The translations under genes were made by a program, and so were the position numbers. Of a stretch of DNA of 64,000 nt, positions 8,883 to 21,530 are shown piece by piece (position 1 is the first letter of the stretch; each line of letters starts with the position of its first letter). The stretch is taken from NCBI GenBank assembly GCA_014138725.1, contig JACJID010000001.1, positions 310,001-374,000 of the forward strand, in the 5' to 3' direction. A model generated the notes under the pieces. That model saw only the letters and a list, made by a program, of their open reading frames with translations, was not told the DNA's origin and searched no databases. Origin of the DNA: Kutzneria viridogrisea. Lineage in GTDB: Bacteria > Actinomycetota > Actinomycetes > Mycobacteriales > Pseudonocardiaceae.

Positions 8883-9284
8883 GTGAGATCGTCCGAGGAC
8901 TACCACCGGCTGGTCACCGAGTTCACCCGGTGCACGCCCGGCGCTGAGCACAGTGTCGTGGTGTCCAGCGACGGCCTGCTGCTGTGCACCTCGGACCCGC
9001 TGGCGGCCGACCGCTCCGCGCAGCTGGCCGCCGTGGTGTCCGGGCTGGTCAGCCTGGCCGACGGTGCCTCGGACGTGATCGACGGCGGCGCGGTGCGGCA
9101 GGCGGTGGTGGAGATGCGCCGCGGCGTGCTGCTGCTGGTCTCGCTGGGCCGGGGTGCCCGCCTGGCGGTGCTGGCCGGTCAGCATGCCGACATCGCGGTG
9201 CTGGCCCGCGCCGCGGTGGAGCTGTCCGAGGGCCTGTCCGCACTGCCCACGCCCGACCCGCGCGAGAACCTGGTGGCGTGGTGA
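8883..9284 (+). CDS. Roadblock/LC7-domain protein (conservon CvnB-like)
   Basis: 133 aa, a single roadblock/LC7 fold: HSVVVSSDGLLLCTSDPLAAD, then a helix, RRGVLLLVSLGRGARLAVLA, then a helix. Such proteins act with Ras-like GTPases (MglA/MglB-like pairs) and are the second gene of streptomycete conservons. The usual preceding sensor kinase (CvnA) and following DUF742 gene (CvnC) are absent. Instead the GTPase gene overlaps its stop (GTGA at 9281). Cytoplasmic; its signalling target is unknown. Confidence 0.85.
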   Translation: MRSSEDYHRLVTEFTRCTPGAEHSVVVSSDGLLLCTSDPLAADRSAQLAAVVSGLVSLADGASDVIDGGAVRQAVVEMRRGVLLLVSLGRGARLAVLAGQHADIAVLARAAVELSEGLSALPTPDPRENLVAW

Positions 9285-9775
9285 GACGCTCCACGAAGAT
9301 CGTGCTGGCCGGCGGGTGCGGCGCGGGCAAGACCACCTTCGCCAGCGCCGTCTCCGAGATCCCGCCGCTGACCGCCGAGAACACCGACTTCGGCCGGATC
9401 AGCCTGGACACCGAGCTGGTGCTCTACCTGTTCGGCACGCCGAGCCGGTTCTGGTTCACCTGGGACGACATCTCCGGCGGGGCCATCGGCGCCGTGGTGC
9501 TGGTGGACACCAGGCGGCTGGCCGACTGCTTCGCCGCGATCGACTACTTCGAGCACCGCGGCCTGCCCTTCGTGGTGGCGCTCAACCACTTCGACGGGCA
9601 CCGGGGGCGCACCGCCGAGCAGGTCCGCCAGGCGCTGCGGCTGGACCCGCTGGTGCCGGTGCTGGACTGCGACGCACGCGACCGGGAGTCCGTCCGGGAC
9701 ACGTTGATCGACCTGGTGCGGCACGCGATGCGTTGTCAAGGCGCGTTCCAGCCCGTGGGCGCACTGTCCGACTAG
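9281..9775 (+). CDS. Shortened conservon GTP-binding protein (CvnD-like)
   Basis: 164 aa, shorter than the roughly 190-200 aa typical of CvnD proteins. The P-loop (GGCGAGKTT), the [11 protein letters not shown] block and the NHFD (G4) motif are clear. Compared with CvnD sequences I recall, the switch I region between EIPPL and TDFGRI is about 25 residues shorter, and the usual GTPGQDRFWF (G3) reads GTPSRFWF, losing the Gln position. GTP hydrolysis may therefore be impaired. It is coupled to the roadblock gene, its probable regulator or partner. Confidence 0.8.
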   Translation: MRRSTKIVLAGGCGAGKTTFASAVSEIPPLTAENTDFGRISLDTELVLYLFGTPSRFWFTWDDISGGAIGAVVLVDTRRLADCFAAIDYFEHRGLPFVVALNHFDGHRGRTAEQVRQALRLDPLVPVLDCDARDRESVRDTLIDLVRHAMRCQGAFQPVGALSD

Positions 9776-9814
9776 GGGTTCGCGCAATCATGCTTTCCGG
9801 TATCCTCCATGTTC

Positions 9815-9887
9815 AGGTCGAGAGGCGCTGCAACGGACCAAGGCGGTCCGCCACGCTCGACCGGACCCACCCGGACAAGGGCGCCTC
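9815..9887 (+). ncRNA. S-adenosylhomocysteine (SAH) riboswitch
   Basis: The 5' leader of metH has the SAH riboswitch architecture. P1 is GGTCGAG (9816-9822) with CTCGACC (9856-9862). P2 is CGGACC (9834-9839) with GGTCCG (9845-9850). The conserved GCGCTGCAAC lies between them. A short P3-like CCGG/CCGG follows, then the pseudoknot strand GCGCCT (9881-9886), which pairs with AGGCGC (9823-9828). The pseudoknot bases complement each other although they differ from the usual GAGCGC form. The family is known upstream of metH and SAH hydrolase genes and activates expression when SAH accumulates. Confidence 0.88.
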
Positions 9888-9903
9888 CGATTCCAGTCGG
9901 AGG
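9884..9903 (+). promoter_or_regulatory. Shine-Dalgarno-sequestering hairpin of metH
   Basis: CCTCCGA (9884-9890) and TCGGAGG (9897-9903) form a perfect 7-bp stem around a 6-nt loop, burying the GGAGG site (9899-9903). The left strand shares 9884-9886 with the riboswitch pseudoknot, so the two structures exclude each other. SAH binding should free the ribosome site. Confidence 0.7.
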
Positions 9904-9911
9904 TGTACGGA

Positions 9912-13529
<3,618 letters not shown>

Positions 13530-13578
13530 CCTGCAATCGGCGGTAGCAGCGACACCTGGTGGCCGAATACCAAGGGCT

Positions 13579-14625
13579 ATGGAGTTACAGGTCCGCCACC
13601 TGAGAGTGATCCGCGCCATAGCCCAGGAGGGCAGCCTCAACCGTGCGGCTGCCAGCCTGGGCATGGCGCAGCCCTCGCTCAGCCACCAGCTCCGCCGCAT
13701 CGAGCGGCTGCTCGGCGGTCAGCTGTTCGACCGCGACCAGCAGGGCACCCGTCCCACCGAACTGGGCCGCCTCGTGCTGGCCAGGGCCAAGGCCATCGTG
13801 CTCGCCTTCGACGAGATCGAGCGCGACTTCCGCCGCCAGCAGCCACATGCCGCCGATTTCGTGCGCATCGGCTGGAACGACAGCGCGCTGACCGCTCAGC
13901 TGCTGGACTGCGTGCAGGTCGTGCTGCCCGGGGTCGCCGTGCGCACCAGGGCCGACGTGTCCCGGCTGCGGCTGCTCACCCAGTTGACCAACCGCTGCGT
14001 GGACGCCGCCCTGGTGATGATCTGCGGTTCGCGCCCGCTGTCCGTGCCGCCCGGGGTGCGCACCACGGTGATCGTCGAGGAGCCCGCCTTCCTCGCGCTG
14101 CCCGCCGCGCACCCGCTCGCCGCCCGCGCCGAGATCGCGCTCGCTGAGCTCGCCGACCAGGACTGGATCGTCTCCAGCTGCGGGGACGGCTGCCGGGTCG
14201 TGTTCCGCGAGCTGTGCCAGGCGCACGGGTTCTCCCCACGCATCGCCCACGACGTGGACACCGACTCCGCCCGCGAGGCCCTCGTGCTCGGCGGCTACGG
14301 GGTCGGCCTCATGCAGCCCACCCGCCCGCAGCGCCCTGGCCTGGCCATTCGGCCCCTGTCCGGCACGCCCATGCTCGTGCGGCATGTGCTCGCCTGGCGC
14401 GAGGAGAGCACCCTCGCGTTCTGCGCCGACGAGATCGCCGTGGCCGCCACCGAGGCGTACTGGGACCTCGCCCGCCGTACTCCGCACTACCAGCGCTGGC
14501 TGGATAACGGCACGACAGCACCAAGCGGCACTAGTCGGCAGCTTGCTCTACACGGCAGGGTGAACTCACCCTGCCTAGGAATTGAGGAGTCCGCCGTGTC
14601 CCGAGCCACCGCTTCCGCCACCTGA
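13579..14625 (+). CDS. LysR-family transcriptional regulator
   Basis: 348 aa. The N-terminal LysR winged helix (MELQVRHLRVIRAIAQEGS, SLSHQLRRIERLLGGQLFDR) is followed by a LysR substrate-binding domain. The last 35-40 residues extend past the domain with no recognisable fold. A second LysR gene starts 5 nt later and shares the lead sequence and layout, so the two are tandem paralogues. No divergent target is evident, since metH upstream runs in the same direction. Confidence 0.88.
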   Translation: MELQVRHLRVIRAIAQEGSLNRAAASLGMAQPSLSHQLRRIERLLGGQLFDRDQQGTRPTELGRLVLARAKAIVLAFDEIERDFRRQQPHAADFVRIGWNDSALTAQLLDCVQVVLPGVAVRTRADVSRLRLLTQLTNRCVDAALVMICGSRPLSVPPGVRTTVIVEEPAFLALPAAHPLAARAEIALAELADQDWIVSSCGDGCRVVFRELCQAHGFSPRIAHDVDTDSAREALVLGGYGVGLMQPTRPQRPGLAIRPLSGTPMLVRHVLAWREESTLAFCADEIAVAATEAYWDLARRTPHYQRWLDNGTTAPSGTSRQLALHGRVNSPCLGIEESAVSRATASAT

Positions 14626-14630
14626 CGGCC

Positions 14631-15572
14631 GTGCAACTGGAAGTCCACCACCTGCGTCTCGTGCAGGCCATCGCCGAGTCGGGCACCCTGTCGCGGGCCG
14701 CGACGGCACTGGGCGTCACCCAGCCCGCTGTCAGCGCCCAGCTCAAGCGCCTCGAGCGGATGTTGGACTGCCGGTTGTTCGACCGCACCGAGAACGCCGC
14801 CGTACCCACGCCGATGGGGGAGCTGCTGCTGCGTCGCACGGCCGCCGTGCTGCCGCTGATGGAGCACCTCATCGAGGAGGTCGAGCCGTGCACGGTCGCC
14901 GCGCGGGCACCCCAGGTGCTCCGCGTCGGCGCCGTGTGCAGCGCCATCGTGCCGCACCTGCCCACTGTGGTCGCCACCGCCTGTCCCGGCTCCACCCCCT
15001 CCGTGCTCAACGACGACTGCTGCGCCACCCTGCTCGGCCTGCTCGCCCAGAACCGCCTCGACCTCGCCCTGTACAAGGAGTACCCCGGTTTCGAGCAGGA
15101 GGTACCCGACGGCGTGGACACCGCGCTGGTGATCGAGGAGCCCACCTTCGTCCAACTCGCCCGCGACCACCCCCTCGCCTCCCGTGCCACCGTCACCCTC
15201 GCCGACCTGCGCGCCGAACGCTGGGCCCTGCCCCCCGTCTCCTCCGCCCGCTTCCACGAGTACTTCAACGACGCCTGCGCCCGCTCCGGCTTCACCCCGA
15301 TCCTCGACCAGACCGCCACCGAGGTCGTCGTGCTGATGGCCGTCCGCTGCGGCGCCGTCGGCCTCATCCAGCCCGCCTGCGAGGAGAGCCGCGACGTCGT
15401 CGTCCGCTCCCTCGCCGGCGACACCCTGCCCCGTCGCCACCTGCTCGCCTGGCGCCGCAACAGTTTCATGGCCACCCATTGGCGCGCGATGCTCGACGCC
15501 GCGATCGAGGGCTACTGGACCGAGGCCGCCCTCTCCGAGGTGTACCGCCGCTACCTGCCCCTCATCCGCTGA
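14631..15572 (+). CDS. LysR-family transcriptional regulator (tandem paralogue)
   Basis: 313 aa beginning at GTG 14631. LysR HTH (QLEVHHLRLVQAIAESGTLS, AVSAQLKRLERML), then an effector domain with VRCGAVGLIQPACEE near its end, matching VLGGYGVGLMQPT in the preceding regulator. The pair is probably co-transcribed and could heterodimerise or reflect a recent duplication. Its TGA (15570-15572) directly abuts the convergent stop of the DUF222/HNH pseudogene at 15573. Confidence 0.88.
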   Translation: MQLEVHHLRLVQAIAESGTLSRAATALGVTQPAVSAQLKRLERMLDCRLFDRTENAAVPTPMGELLLRRTAAVLPLMEHLIEEVEPCTVAARAPQVLRVGAVCSAIVPHLPTVVATACPGSTPSVLNDDCCATLLGLLAQNRLDLALYKEYPGFEQEVPDGVDTALVIEEPTFVQLARDHPLASRATVTLADLRAERWALPPVSSARFHEYFNDACARSGFTPILDQTATEVVVLMAVRCGAVGLIQPACEESRDVVVRSLAGDTLPRRHLLAWRRNSFMATHWRAMLDAAIEGYWTEAALSEVYRRYLPLIR

Positions 15573-16684
15573 TCACGTTTGTCTTCGCCTGAGCCAGTTC
15601 GGTGGTGTGAATTCCGGCCGTCCGTTGGTGATTCGTACTGTCCAGCCGCTGTGGTGGATCAACCTGTGGTGCATTCCGCACAGCAGCACCAGGTTGGTCA
15701 GTGCGGTGTCTCCTCCGTTGGCCCAGTGGGTGATATGGTGCGCGTGGCAGGTGCTGGGCCGTCGCCTGCACCCCGGGAATGCGCAATGCTTGTCCCTGAC
15801 GATCAGTGCTCGTCGGAGGTGCGGTGGCACGGTGTAGCTGATGCGGCCGATGTCGAGTGGTTCGGAGTTGCTGCCCAGCACTACTGGGAGGACCTTCGCG
15901 TCGCAGGCCAGCCTGCGGATCGCTGATGGGGCGAGTTCGGTGGTTCCTGTGCCGGTTTTTAGCGTGTGCCAGTCGATGGTCACTGCGATGTGGGGGCGTT
16001 CTCCGCCTTCGGTGGGGGTGGTGCTGGTTTCCAGTAGTTCCGCGAACGCGTCCCCTTGCCGTTCGGGCAGGGTGCGTGTGTCGTGGGCGTCGTGTGGTTT
16101 CGCCAGCGGGCTGAGGACTGCCCCAGCAGTGCGCCGGTCTCCGCGTCCAGGCACCCCTGGAACCGCACTGACCCGTCCCGCCGTGTGTCGTAGCGGAATT
16201 CTCGTCGGGGATGGGCGAGTTCGTCCTCGCTGGGTAGCGCCCCGTCGGGGTCCAGCCGGTTGACGATCTCCCGGCCCAGCGGCACCAGGTTGGAGGCGTC
16301 CAGTGTCTGGGCGGCTGCTGCCAGGACCTCCACCGCGTGTCCGCGCTCGGTCTGATCCACGTGTGGCGGCAGTTCTCTCAGTACCCTGTTGATCACCGAC
16401 AACTGCTCCGGCTCCAACGCCACCCCCACCGGAACCCCCGCGTGCGCAATCCGCTGCCTAGCTTCCTTCTTACTCACGCAGAGCACACCACGCAGCAACT
16501 CACTCAGGCTCGGATACCCCACCCGCTCCGCCACACCCCGCGCATCCGCCTCCGCGACCAACCCCAACACCCGCGCATACGCTTGCCGCAGAACCACTTC
16601 CGCGTCCTGCAACTGGCCCAACAGCTCCGCGTCCCCCAACCGCCACAACCCTTCGGCAGGCTGAGTCTCCACGAATGCTGTCAT
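15573..16684 (-). pseudogene. DUF222/HNH endonuclease (13E12-like), frameshifted copy
   Basis: The N-terminal DUF222 part reads from ATG 16684 (MTAFVETQPAEGLWRLGDAE). After ALLG near 16125 the frame is lost; the HNH part (CAFPGC, CHAHHITHWANGG, LLCGMHH) continues in another frame to 15573. Against the intact copy at 32859-33986, which shares most of its sequence, this copy has 1 bp fewer in the run GACTGCCCCAG (GATGGCCCCCAG in the intact copy, compared on the + strand). A full protein would be about 370 aa. The family resembles mycobacterial REP13E12 repeats. Programmed frameshifting cannot be excluded, but a simple deletion is more likely. Confidence 0.85.
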
Positions 16685-16757
16685 ACCAACAATTCTACCC
16701 CCGAAATCGCACCAAAGCCGTTGCCCACCAATGGCTACCCATGTGGGTGACCGACCC

Positions 16758-16873
16758 GGGTTGGTTTTGTGCGGGTAGCGGCGGCCTTACGCTGGCTGGC
16801 GAAATCGGGGCTGCCTGCACGCCCCGACTACCCCGATTACGGCCGCCGCGAGGGACCCGCACCAAACCAACCC
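16758..16873. repeat. 116-bp hairpin element, copy A
   Basis: Nested inverted repeat. The outer arms of 19 nt (16758-16776 and 16855-16873) pair except at one position, which is a G-U wobble in RNA. The middle arms GCGGCGGCC/GGCCGCCGC (16778-16786, 16841-16849) and inner arms AATCGGGG/CCCCGATT (16803-16810, 16831-16838) are perfect. A second copy at 34540-34655 differs at only two positions. It lies 73 bp upstream of the DUF222/HNH start codon and has no coding capacity. Confidence 0.85.
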
Positions 16874-16931
16874 ACGTCACCAACCCGGCAGCACCCCGCA
16901 CGCCACCCACCCACGCCACACCCCGCACACC

Positions 16932-17036
16932 GGGACTCGCGCTCCCCACAGCGGGACTCGCCCACCCCAGCCCGGGACTCGCTTGCTGGAGCCCGGGACT
17001 CGCCCACCCCACAGCGGGACTCGCGTGCTGGAGCCC
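16932..17036. repeat. 21-bp tandem array (GGGACTCGC family), copy A
   Basis: GGGACTCGC begins at 16932, 16953, 16974, 16995 and 17016, exactly 21 bp apart; a sixth degenerate unit (GGGACA) at 17037 starts the next array. Between the 9-bp cores, two 12-bp fillers alternate loosely (CACCCCA type and TGCTGGAGCCC type). The fixed spacing is two DNA helical turns. Confidence 0.85.
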
Positions 17037-17148
17037 GGGACACACCGCACCCCAACCGCCGACACACCGCCCCGCAACGTCGAACACGCCGCACCGCAAG
17101 CGCCGACACGCCATCCCGCAACGTCCGACACGCGCCACCTACCCCGCA
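17037..17148. repeat. 22-bp tandem array (GACAC/GAACAC family), copy A
   Basis: ACAC cores at 17040, 17062, 17084, 17106 and 17128 are exactly 22 bp apart, with unit text like CGCAACGTCCGACAC. It continues directly from the 21-bp array. The units have diverged in sequence, but the period does not slip. Confidence 0.8.
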
Positions 17149-17368
17149 CGCCGCCCGCCAACCCCCACACCCACCACCCCCCGCACGCCCCCCCACCCAC
17201 GACACACCCGCACACCGGAACTCACCCACCACGGAACCCGCCCCACCTCAGGACACGCCACCCACCACCCTCACACCCCGCCCAAATACCCAACTTCCGG
17301 AGGGCCGACCGGGGCGAGGTGGTCGGGTACGGTCCACCTCGTTGCCCTGCGGCACAACCGGAGGCGCC
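17149..17368. other. C-rich intergenic stretch before the XRE regulator gene
   Basis: Low-complexity CA/CC-rich DNA to about 17285, then a less biased 80 bp that should hold the promoter of the regulator gene. ACCGGAGGCGCC just before 17369 includes a Shine-Dalgarno. No convincing ORF or clear -10/-35 pair was seen. Confidence 0.5.
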
Positions 17369-18745
17369 ATGGAGACAGCCCCGCAGACTTGGGCGGAGTT
17401 CGGCAGGCAGCTGAGGGTGTGGCGGCGCCGCGCGGGCCTGACCCAGTTGCAGCTGGGACTGCGAATGGGCTACCACAACAGCCTGATCAGCAGGCTGGAG
17501 AGTGGTCTGCGCGAACCACAGGCGGGCCTGGCCGACCGGCTGGACGACCTGTTGGGCACCAACGGGGAGCTGTCGGCGATCCTGGCGCACCCGAGCGCCA
17601 CACCACGGCTGGACCGGGCGCTGTTCTCGCCGATCCCGGCGGGCAACGGGAGTGAGGCGCTGACACCGCTGAACGTGCGGTCCTGGCCCACCCGGCTGCC
17701 CGATTGCGGGATCTCCTGTCCTCTGCACGGCAACACGGGCTGTGAGCTCCCGCCCGCGGCCGACGTGCTGGACCTGTTCGCGGGCATCAACCGGCACGGC
17801 CTGCCCGCGCTGCCGAGCACGGCGGATCCCGATGTGCTGCACGGCATGACGGCCTTGCTGGCGGGCTGTGAGAAGGCCAGCGCGCACCTGGTCGCCACGG
17901 AGTTCGTGGACTCGGTGGAGCGGGCGCTGCACCTGGTGGTGCGCTGGGCGGAGACGGTCAACGCGGCGGGCAGGGTGCCGAGGGTCCAGTTGCGGCTGGC
18001 GGCGGGCTACGCGCAGATCGCGGGCAGGCTGCGCATGCAGCGCGGGCAGTCGACGATGGGCATGGCCTGGTTCGCGCACGGCATGCGCTGGGCGGAGGTC
18101 TCGGACAACCTCACCGTGCGGGCCACGCTGCACACCGACCTGAGCCTGCTGGCGAGACTGGACGGGGATCCCGCCTCGGCGCTGGGCTACGCGCAGGCCC
18201 TGGGGGTGCTGGAACCGGGCAGGGCGTGGATGGTCGCGCTCTCGCACCTGTACCAGTCGCGGGCCCATGCGCTCAACGGGCTAGCCGCGCCCTGCCGACG
18301 GCACATCTGCCTGGCCCGCAGGAAGGTGTCCCAACTGGACGAACGCGATCTGCTGGAGGCGCCGTGGCTGGCCGGTGCCGACGGTGAGCTGCGGGTGGAG
18401 ACCGCGGTCGGCGGGGCCCTGCGCGACCTGGCCGCGGTGACCGGTGACCGGGCCACGGGGCGGCAGGCGGTGCACGCCGTGCAGCGGGCACTCGCCCAGT
18501 TGCCGCAACACATGCGGGCCACCTACCTGTTGCTGACCCTGCGCCTGGCCGACGCGCACGCCTGCGCCGGCGACTTCGACACCGCCCTGTCGGTGGCCAA
18601 CCCCGTTGTGGGGGAGGCGATCCAGGCGGACCGGTTCACCCTCAACCACGAGCTGCGCGGGCTGCGCCGCAGGTTGATCGGCCGTTGGGGTGATCTTCAC
18701 CAGGCCCGCGATCCCTTCGGGGAACCGGGGTTTGCCGGTTTTTGA
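17369..18745 (+). CDS. XRE-family HTH regulator with helical-repeat C-terminus
   Basis: 458 aa. An N-terminal XRE helix-turn-helix (about residues 8-65: RRRAGLTQLQLGLRMGYH, LISRLESGLREPQ) is followed by a linker with four Cys/His positions (DCGISCPLHGNTGCE), then about 300 residues of alpha-helical TPR-like repeats. This architecture occurs in many actinomycete regulators that sense peptides or control development. Start ATG 17369 has GGAG 7 nt upstream. It sits beside the array region and ahead of the secreted protease; no target is shown by the sequence. Confidence 0.83.
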   Translation: METAPQTWAEFGRQLRVWRRRAGLTQLQLGLRMGYHNSLISRLESGLREPQAGLADRLDDLLGTNGELSAILAHPSATPRLDRALFSPIPAGNGSEALTPLNVRSWPTRLPDCGISCPLHGNTGCELPPAADVLDLFAGINRHGLPALPSTADPDVLHGMTALLAGCEKASAHLVATEFVDSVERALHLVVRWAETVNAAGRVPRVQLRLAAGYAQIAGRLRMQRGQSTMGMAWFAHGMRWAEVSDNLTVRATLHTDLSLLARLDGDPASALGYAQALGVLEPGRAWMVALSHLYQSRAHALNGLAAPCRRHICLARRKVSQLDERDLLEAPWLAGADGELRVETAVGGALRDLAAVTGDRATGRQAVHAVQRALAQLPQHMRATYLLLTLRLADAHACAGDFDTALSVANPVVGEAIQADRFTLNHELRGLRRRLIGRWGDLHQARDPFGEPGFAGF

Positions 18746-18853
18746 CAGAGCGGGGTGCGCACCCTGTTCGTCCGTTGACGTGGGATTGGCCTCGTGTGAC
18801 CGTTCGGCCGCTTGAGCCCGAAAAAGAGGCTTCACACCCTGCGAGGAGCCAAG

Positions 18854-21487
18854 ATGAGACGTAGCACGGTGGTGTCAGGCGCAGTCCTTGCCCTGGCCGT
18901 GGGCGTGACCGGACCGATGTCGGTGGCCGCACCCGCCGCACCCGCCGGTCCGGCGGCCCAGACCCCGCTGTCCCTGGCGGTCTCGGCCGCCGACCGAGCC
19001 GCGGCCGGTGGGCTGGACGCACTGGCCAAGGGGCCCTACGAGCAGTACGACCGGCACATGGTCACCCCGTGGCTCAACGGCCTGTACTCCGTGGCCTACG
19101 AGCGCACCTACCGCGGGCTGCCCGTGGTCGGCGGGGACGCCGTGGTGCTGGCCGACGGCCAGGGCACGGTCCGCGCGATGCAGGCGGCCACCGCCGCCAG
19201 GATCGACGTGGCCACCACGCCGAGGATCAGCGCCGCCACCGCCGAGCAGACCAGCCGCGCCAGGCTGGCCAGCGTGGACAGGGTCGACTCGCACCGGCTC
19301 GTGGTGCAGGTCAAGGACAACACCGCCCGGCTGGCCTGGGAGACGGTGCTGACCGGGCTCACCGAGCACGCGCCCAGCCACCTGCACGTCTTCGTGGACG
19401 CCGCCACCGGCGCGGTCCTGGACCAGCAGGACGACGTGAAGGCGGGCACCGGCACCAGCAAGTGGAACGGCCCGAACCCGCTGGCCCTGTCCACGACCAA
19501 CTCCGGTGGCAGCTACTCGCTGAAGGACCCGCTGCGCCCCGGCCTGCAGTGCGCGGACTACAGCACCGGCACGGTGTTCACCAAGTCGACCGACACCTGG
19601 GGCACCGGCAACCCGACCAGCAGGGAGACCGGCTGCGTCGACGTGATGTGGGCTGCCCAGCAGGAGTGGGACATGCTCAAGAACTGGCTGGGCCGCAACG
19701 GGCACAACGGCAACGGCGGCAGCTGGCCGGTCAAGGTCGGGCTCAGCGACGTCAACGCCTACTGGGACGGCTCCAGCGTGTCCATCGGGCACAACAACGC
19801 CAACGAGTGGATCGCCTCGATGGACGTGGTCGGCCACGAGATGGGGCACGGCCTGGACCAGTTCACCCCGGGCGGCACCAGCAGCGAGTCCGGGCTCGGT
19901 GAGGGCACCGGCGACATCTTCGGCGCGCTGACCGAGGCCTACGCCAACGAGCCCGCACCCTACGACACCCCCGGCGACTACCTGGTCGGCGAGATGGTGA
20001 ACCTGGTCGGCAACGGGCCGATCCGCAACATGTACAACCCCTCGCTGATCAGCAACGACCCGAACTGCTACTCCTCGTCCATCCCCGGCACCGAGGTGCA
20101 CGCGGCCGCTGGCCCGCTCAACCACTGGTTCTACCTGCTGGCCGAGGGTTCCAACCCCGGCAACGGCAAGCCCACCAGCCCGACCTGCAACAGCTCCACC
20201 GTCACCGGGGTCGGCATCCAGAACGCGGGCAAGGTCTTCTACGGTGGCATGCTGCTCAAGACCAGCGGCATGAGCTACAAGAAGTACCGCACCGCCACCC
20301 TGTCCGCGGCCAAGGGCCTGGACGCGACCTGCGAGCTGTTCAACCGCACCAAGGCCGCGTGGGACGCCATCAGCGTGCCCGCGCAGACCGCCGACCCGAC
20401 CTGCACCAGCAACCCGGGCAACGACTTCTCGGTGGCGCTGAACCCGACCTCCGGCAGCGTCAACCCCGGTGCCTCGGTGACCTCCACCGTGTCCACCGCG
20501 ACCACCAGTGGGTCCGCGCAGTCCGTGGCGCTGTCGGCCTCCGGCGCCCCCAGCGGGGTCACCGTCTCCTTCAGCCCCACCTCGGTCACCTCCGGCGGTA
20601 GCTCCACGATGACCGTGGCCGCCTCCGCCAGCGCCGCGCCCGGCAACTACACGATCACCGTCACCGGCACGGGCAGCGCCACCCACACCGCCCAGTTCAC
20701 GCTGACCGTCAACGGCAGCAACCCCGGCAACGACTTCTCCATCGCCACCAGCCCGACCTCCGGCAGCACGGCAGCGGGCGGCTCGGTGACCACGACCGTG
20801 TCCACGGCCACCACCAGCGGGTCCGCGCAGTCCGTGGCGCTGTCCGCCTCGGGTGCGCCCAGCGGGGTCACCGTCTCGTTCAACCCGTCCTCGGTGACCT
20901 CGGGCCAGTCCTCAACCGCCACGGTGGCCGCGGCCGCGAGCACCGCACCCGGCACGTACACCATCACCATCACCGGGACCGGATCCGCCACGCACAGCAC
21001 CACGTTCAGCCTCACGGTGACCGGTGGCGGCGGCTGCACGGCGGGCCAGCTGATCGTCAACGGCGGGTTCGAGAGCGGCACCAACCCGTGGACCGCGAGC
21101 TCCGGCGTGGTCGACAACGACAGCTCGCAGCCCGCGCACAGCGGCTCGTACAAGGCCTGGCTGGACGGCTACGGCCGCACGCACACCGACAGCGCCGCGC
21201 AGACCGTGACGGTGCCCAGCGGGTGCACCAGCGTGAAGCTGAGCTACTGGCTGCACATCGACACCAGTGAGTCGGGCAGCACCGCCTACGACACGTTCAA
21301 GGTCCAGGTCAACGGCACCACGCTGACCACCCTGTCCAACGCCAACGCCGCCGCGGGCTACACCCAGCGCACGCTGGACCTCGGCGCCTACGCGGGCAAG
21401 GAGGTGACGGTGACCTTCACCGCCACCGAAGACGCCAGCCTGCAGACCAGCTTCGTGGTCGACGACGTCACCTTGCAGGTGAGCTGA
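18854..21487 (+). CDS. Secreted M4 (thermolysin-like) metalloprotease
   Basis: 877 aa. It has a Sec signal peptide ([18 protein letters not shown], Ala-rich cleavage region) and an FTP/PepSY propeptide ([26 protein letters not shown]). The M4 catalytic domain carries HEMGH (His328, Glu329, His332), third zinc ligand Glu350 in GLGEGTGDI, and the catalytic-His segment [17 protein letters not shown]. Two near-identical Ig-like repeats follow (about residues 525-620 and 630-725), then a C-terminal jelly-roll/CBM-like domain. GAGGAG precedes ATG 18854. It probably digests extracellular protein. Confidence 0.92.
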   Translation: MRRSTVVSGAVLALAVGVTGPMSVAAPAAPAGPAAQTPLSLAVSAADRAAAGGLDALAKGPYEQYDRHMVTPWLNGLYSVAYERTYRGLPVVGGDAVVLADGQGTVRAMQAATAARIDVATTPRISAATAEQTSRARLASVDRVDSHRLVVQVKDNTARLAWETVLTGLTEHAPSHLHVFVDAATGAVLDQQDDVKAGTGTSKWNGPNPLALSTTNSGGSYSLKDPLRPGLQCADYSTGTVFTKSTDTWGTGNPTSRETGCVDVMWAAQQEWDMLKNWLGRNGHNGNGGSWPVKVGLSDVNAYWDGSSVSIGHNNANEWIASMDVVGHEMGHGLDQFTPGGTSSESGLGEGTGDIFGALTEAYANEPAPYDTPGDYLVGEMVNLVGNGPIRNMYNPSLISNDPNCYSSSIPGTEVHAAAGPLNHWFYLLAEGSNPGNGKPTSPTCNSSTVTGVGIQNAGKVFYGGMLLKTSGMSYKKYRTATLSAAKGLDATCELFNRTKAAWDAISVPAQTADPTCTSNPGNDFSVALNPTSGSVNPGASVTSTVSTATTSGSAQSVALSASGAPSGVTVSFSPTSVTSGGSSTMTVAASASAAPGNYTITVTGTGSATHTAQFTLTVNGSNPGNDFSIATSPTSGSTAAGGSVTTTVSTATTSGSAQSVALSASGAPSGVTVSFNPSSVTSGQSSTATVAAAASTAPGTYTITITGTGSATHSTTFSLTVTGGGGCTAGQLIVNGGFESGTNPWTASSGVVDNDSSQPAHSGSYKAWLDGYGRTHTDSAAQTVTVPSGCTSVKLSYWLHIDTSESGSTAYDTFKVQVNGTTLTTLSNANAAAGYTQRTLDLGAYAGKEVTVTFTATEDASLQTSFVVDDVTLQVS

Positions 21488-21496
21488 TCGCACGCT

Positions 21497-21525
21497 CTCG
21501 GGGGACGGTACCGCCGTCCCCCGAG
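21497..21525. terminator. Bidirectional hairpin terminator
   Basis: Perfect 12-bp stem CTCGGGGGACGG / CCGTCCCCCGAG with a 5-nt loop, 10 bp after the M4 protease stop and 5 bp before the convergent caspase-chaperonin stop. Confidence 0.85.
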
Positions 21526-21530
21526 GGCGC

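Noticed and set aside
16932-17148. The arrays at first look like CRISPR repeats
   Set aside because: The units are only 21-22 bp with 9-bp cores and no unique 30-40 bp spacers, and no cas gene is nearby.
16769-17368. Long Pro/Thr/Arg-rich open frames through the array regions
   Set aside because: They arise from GC-rich tandem repeats, occur in several frames on both strands, lack ribosome sites, and a 22-bp period cannot keep a coding frame.
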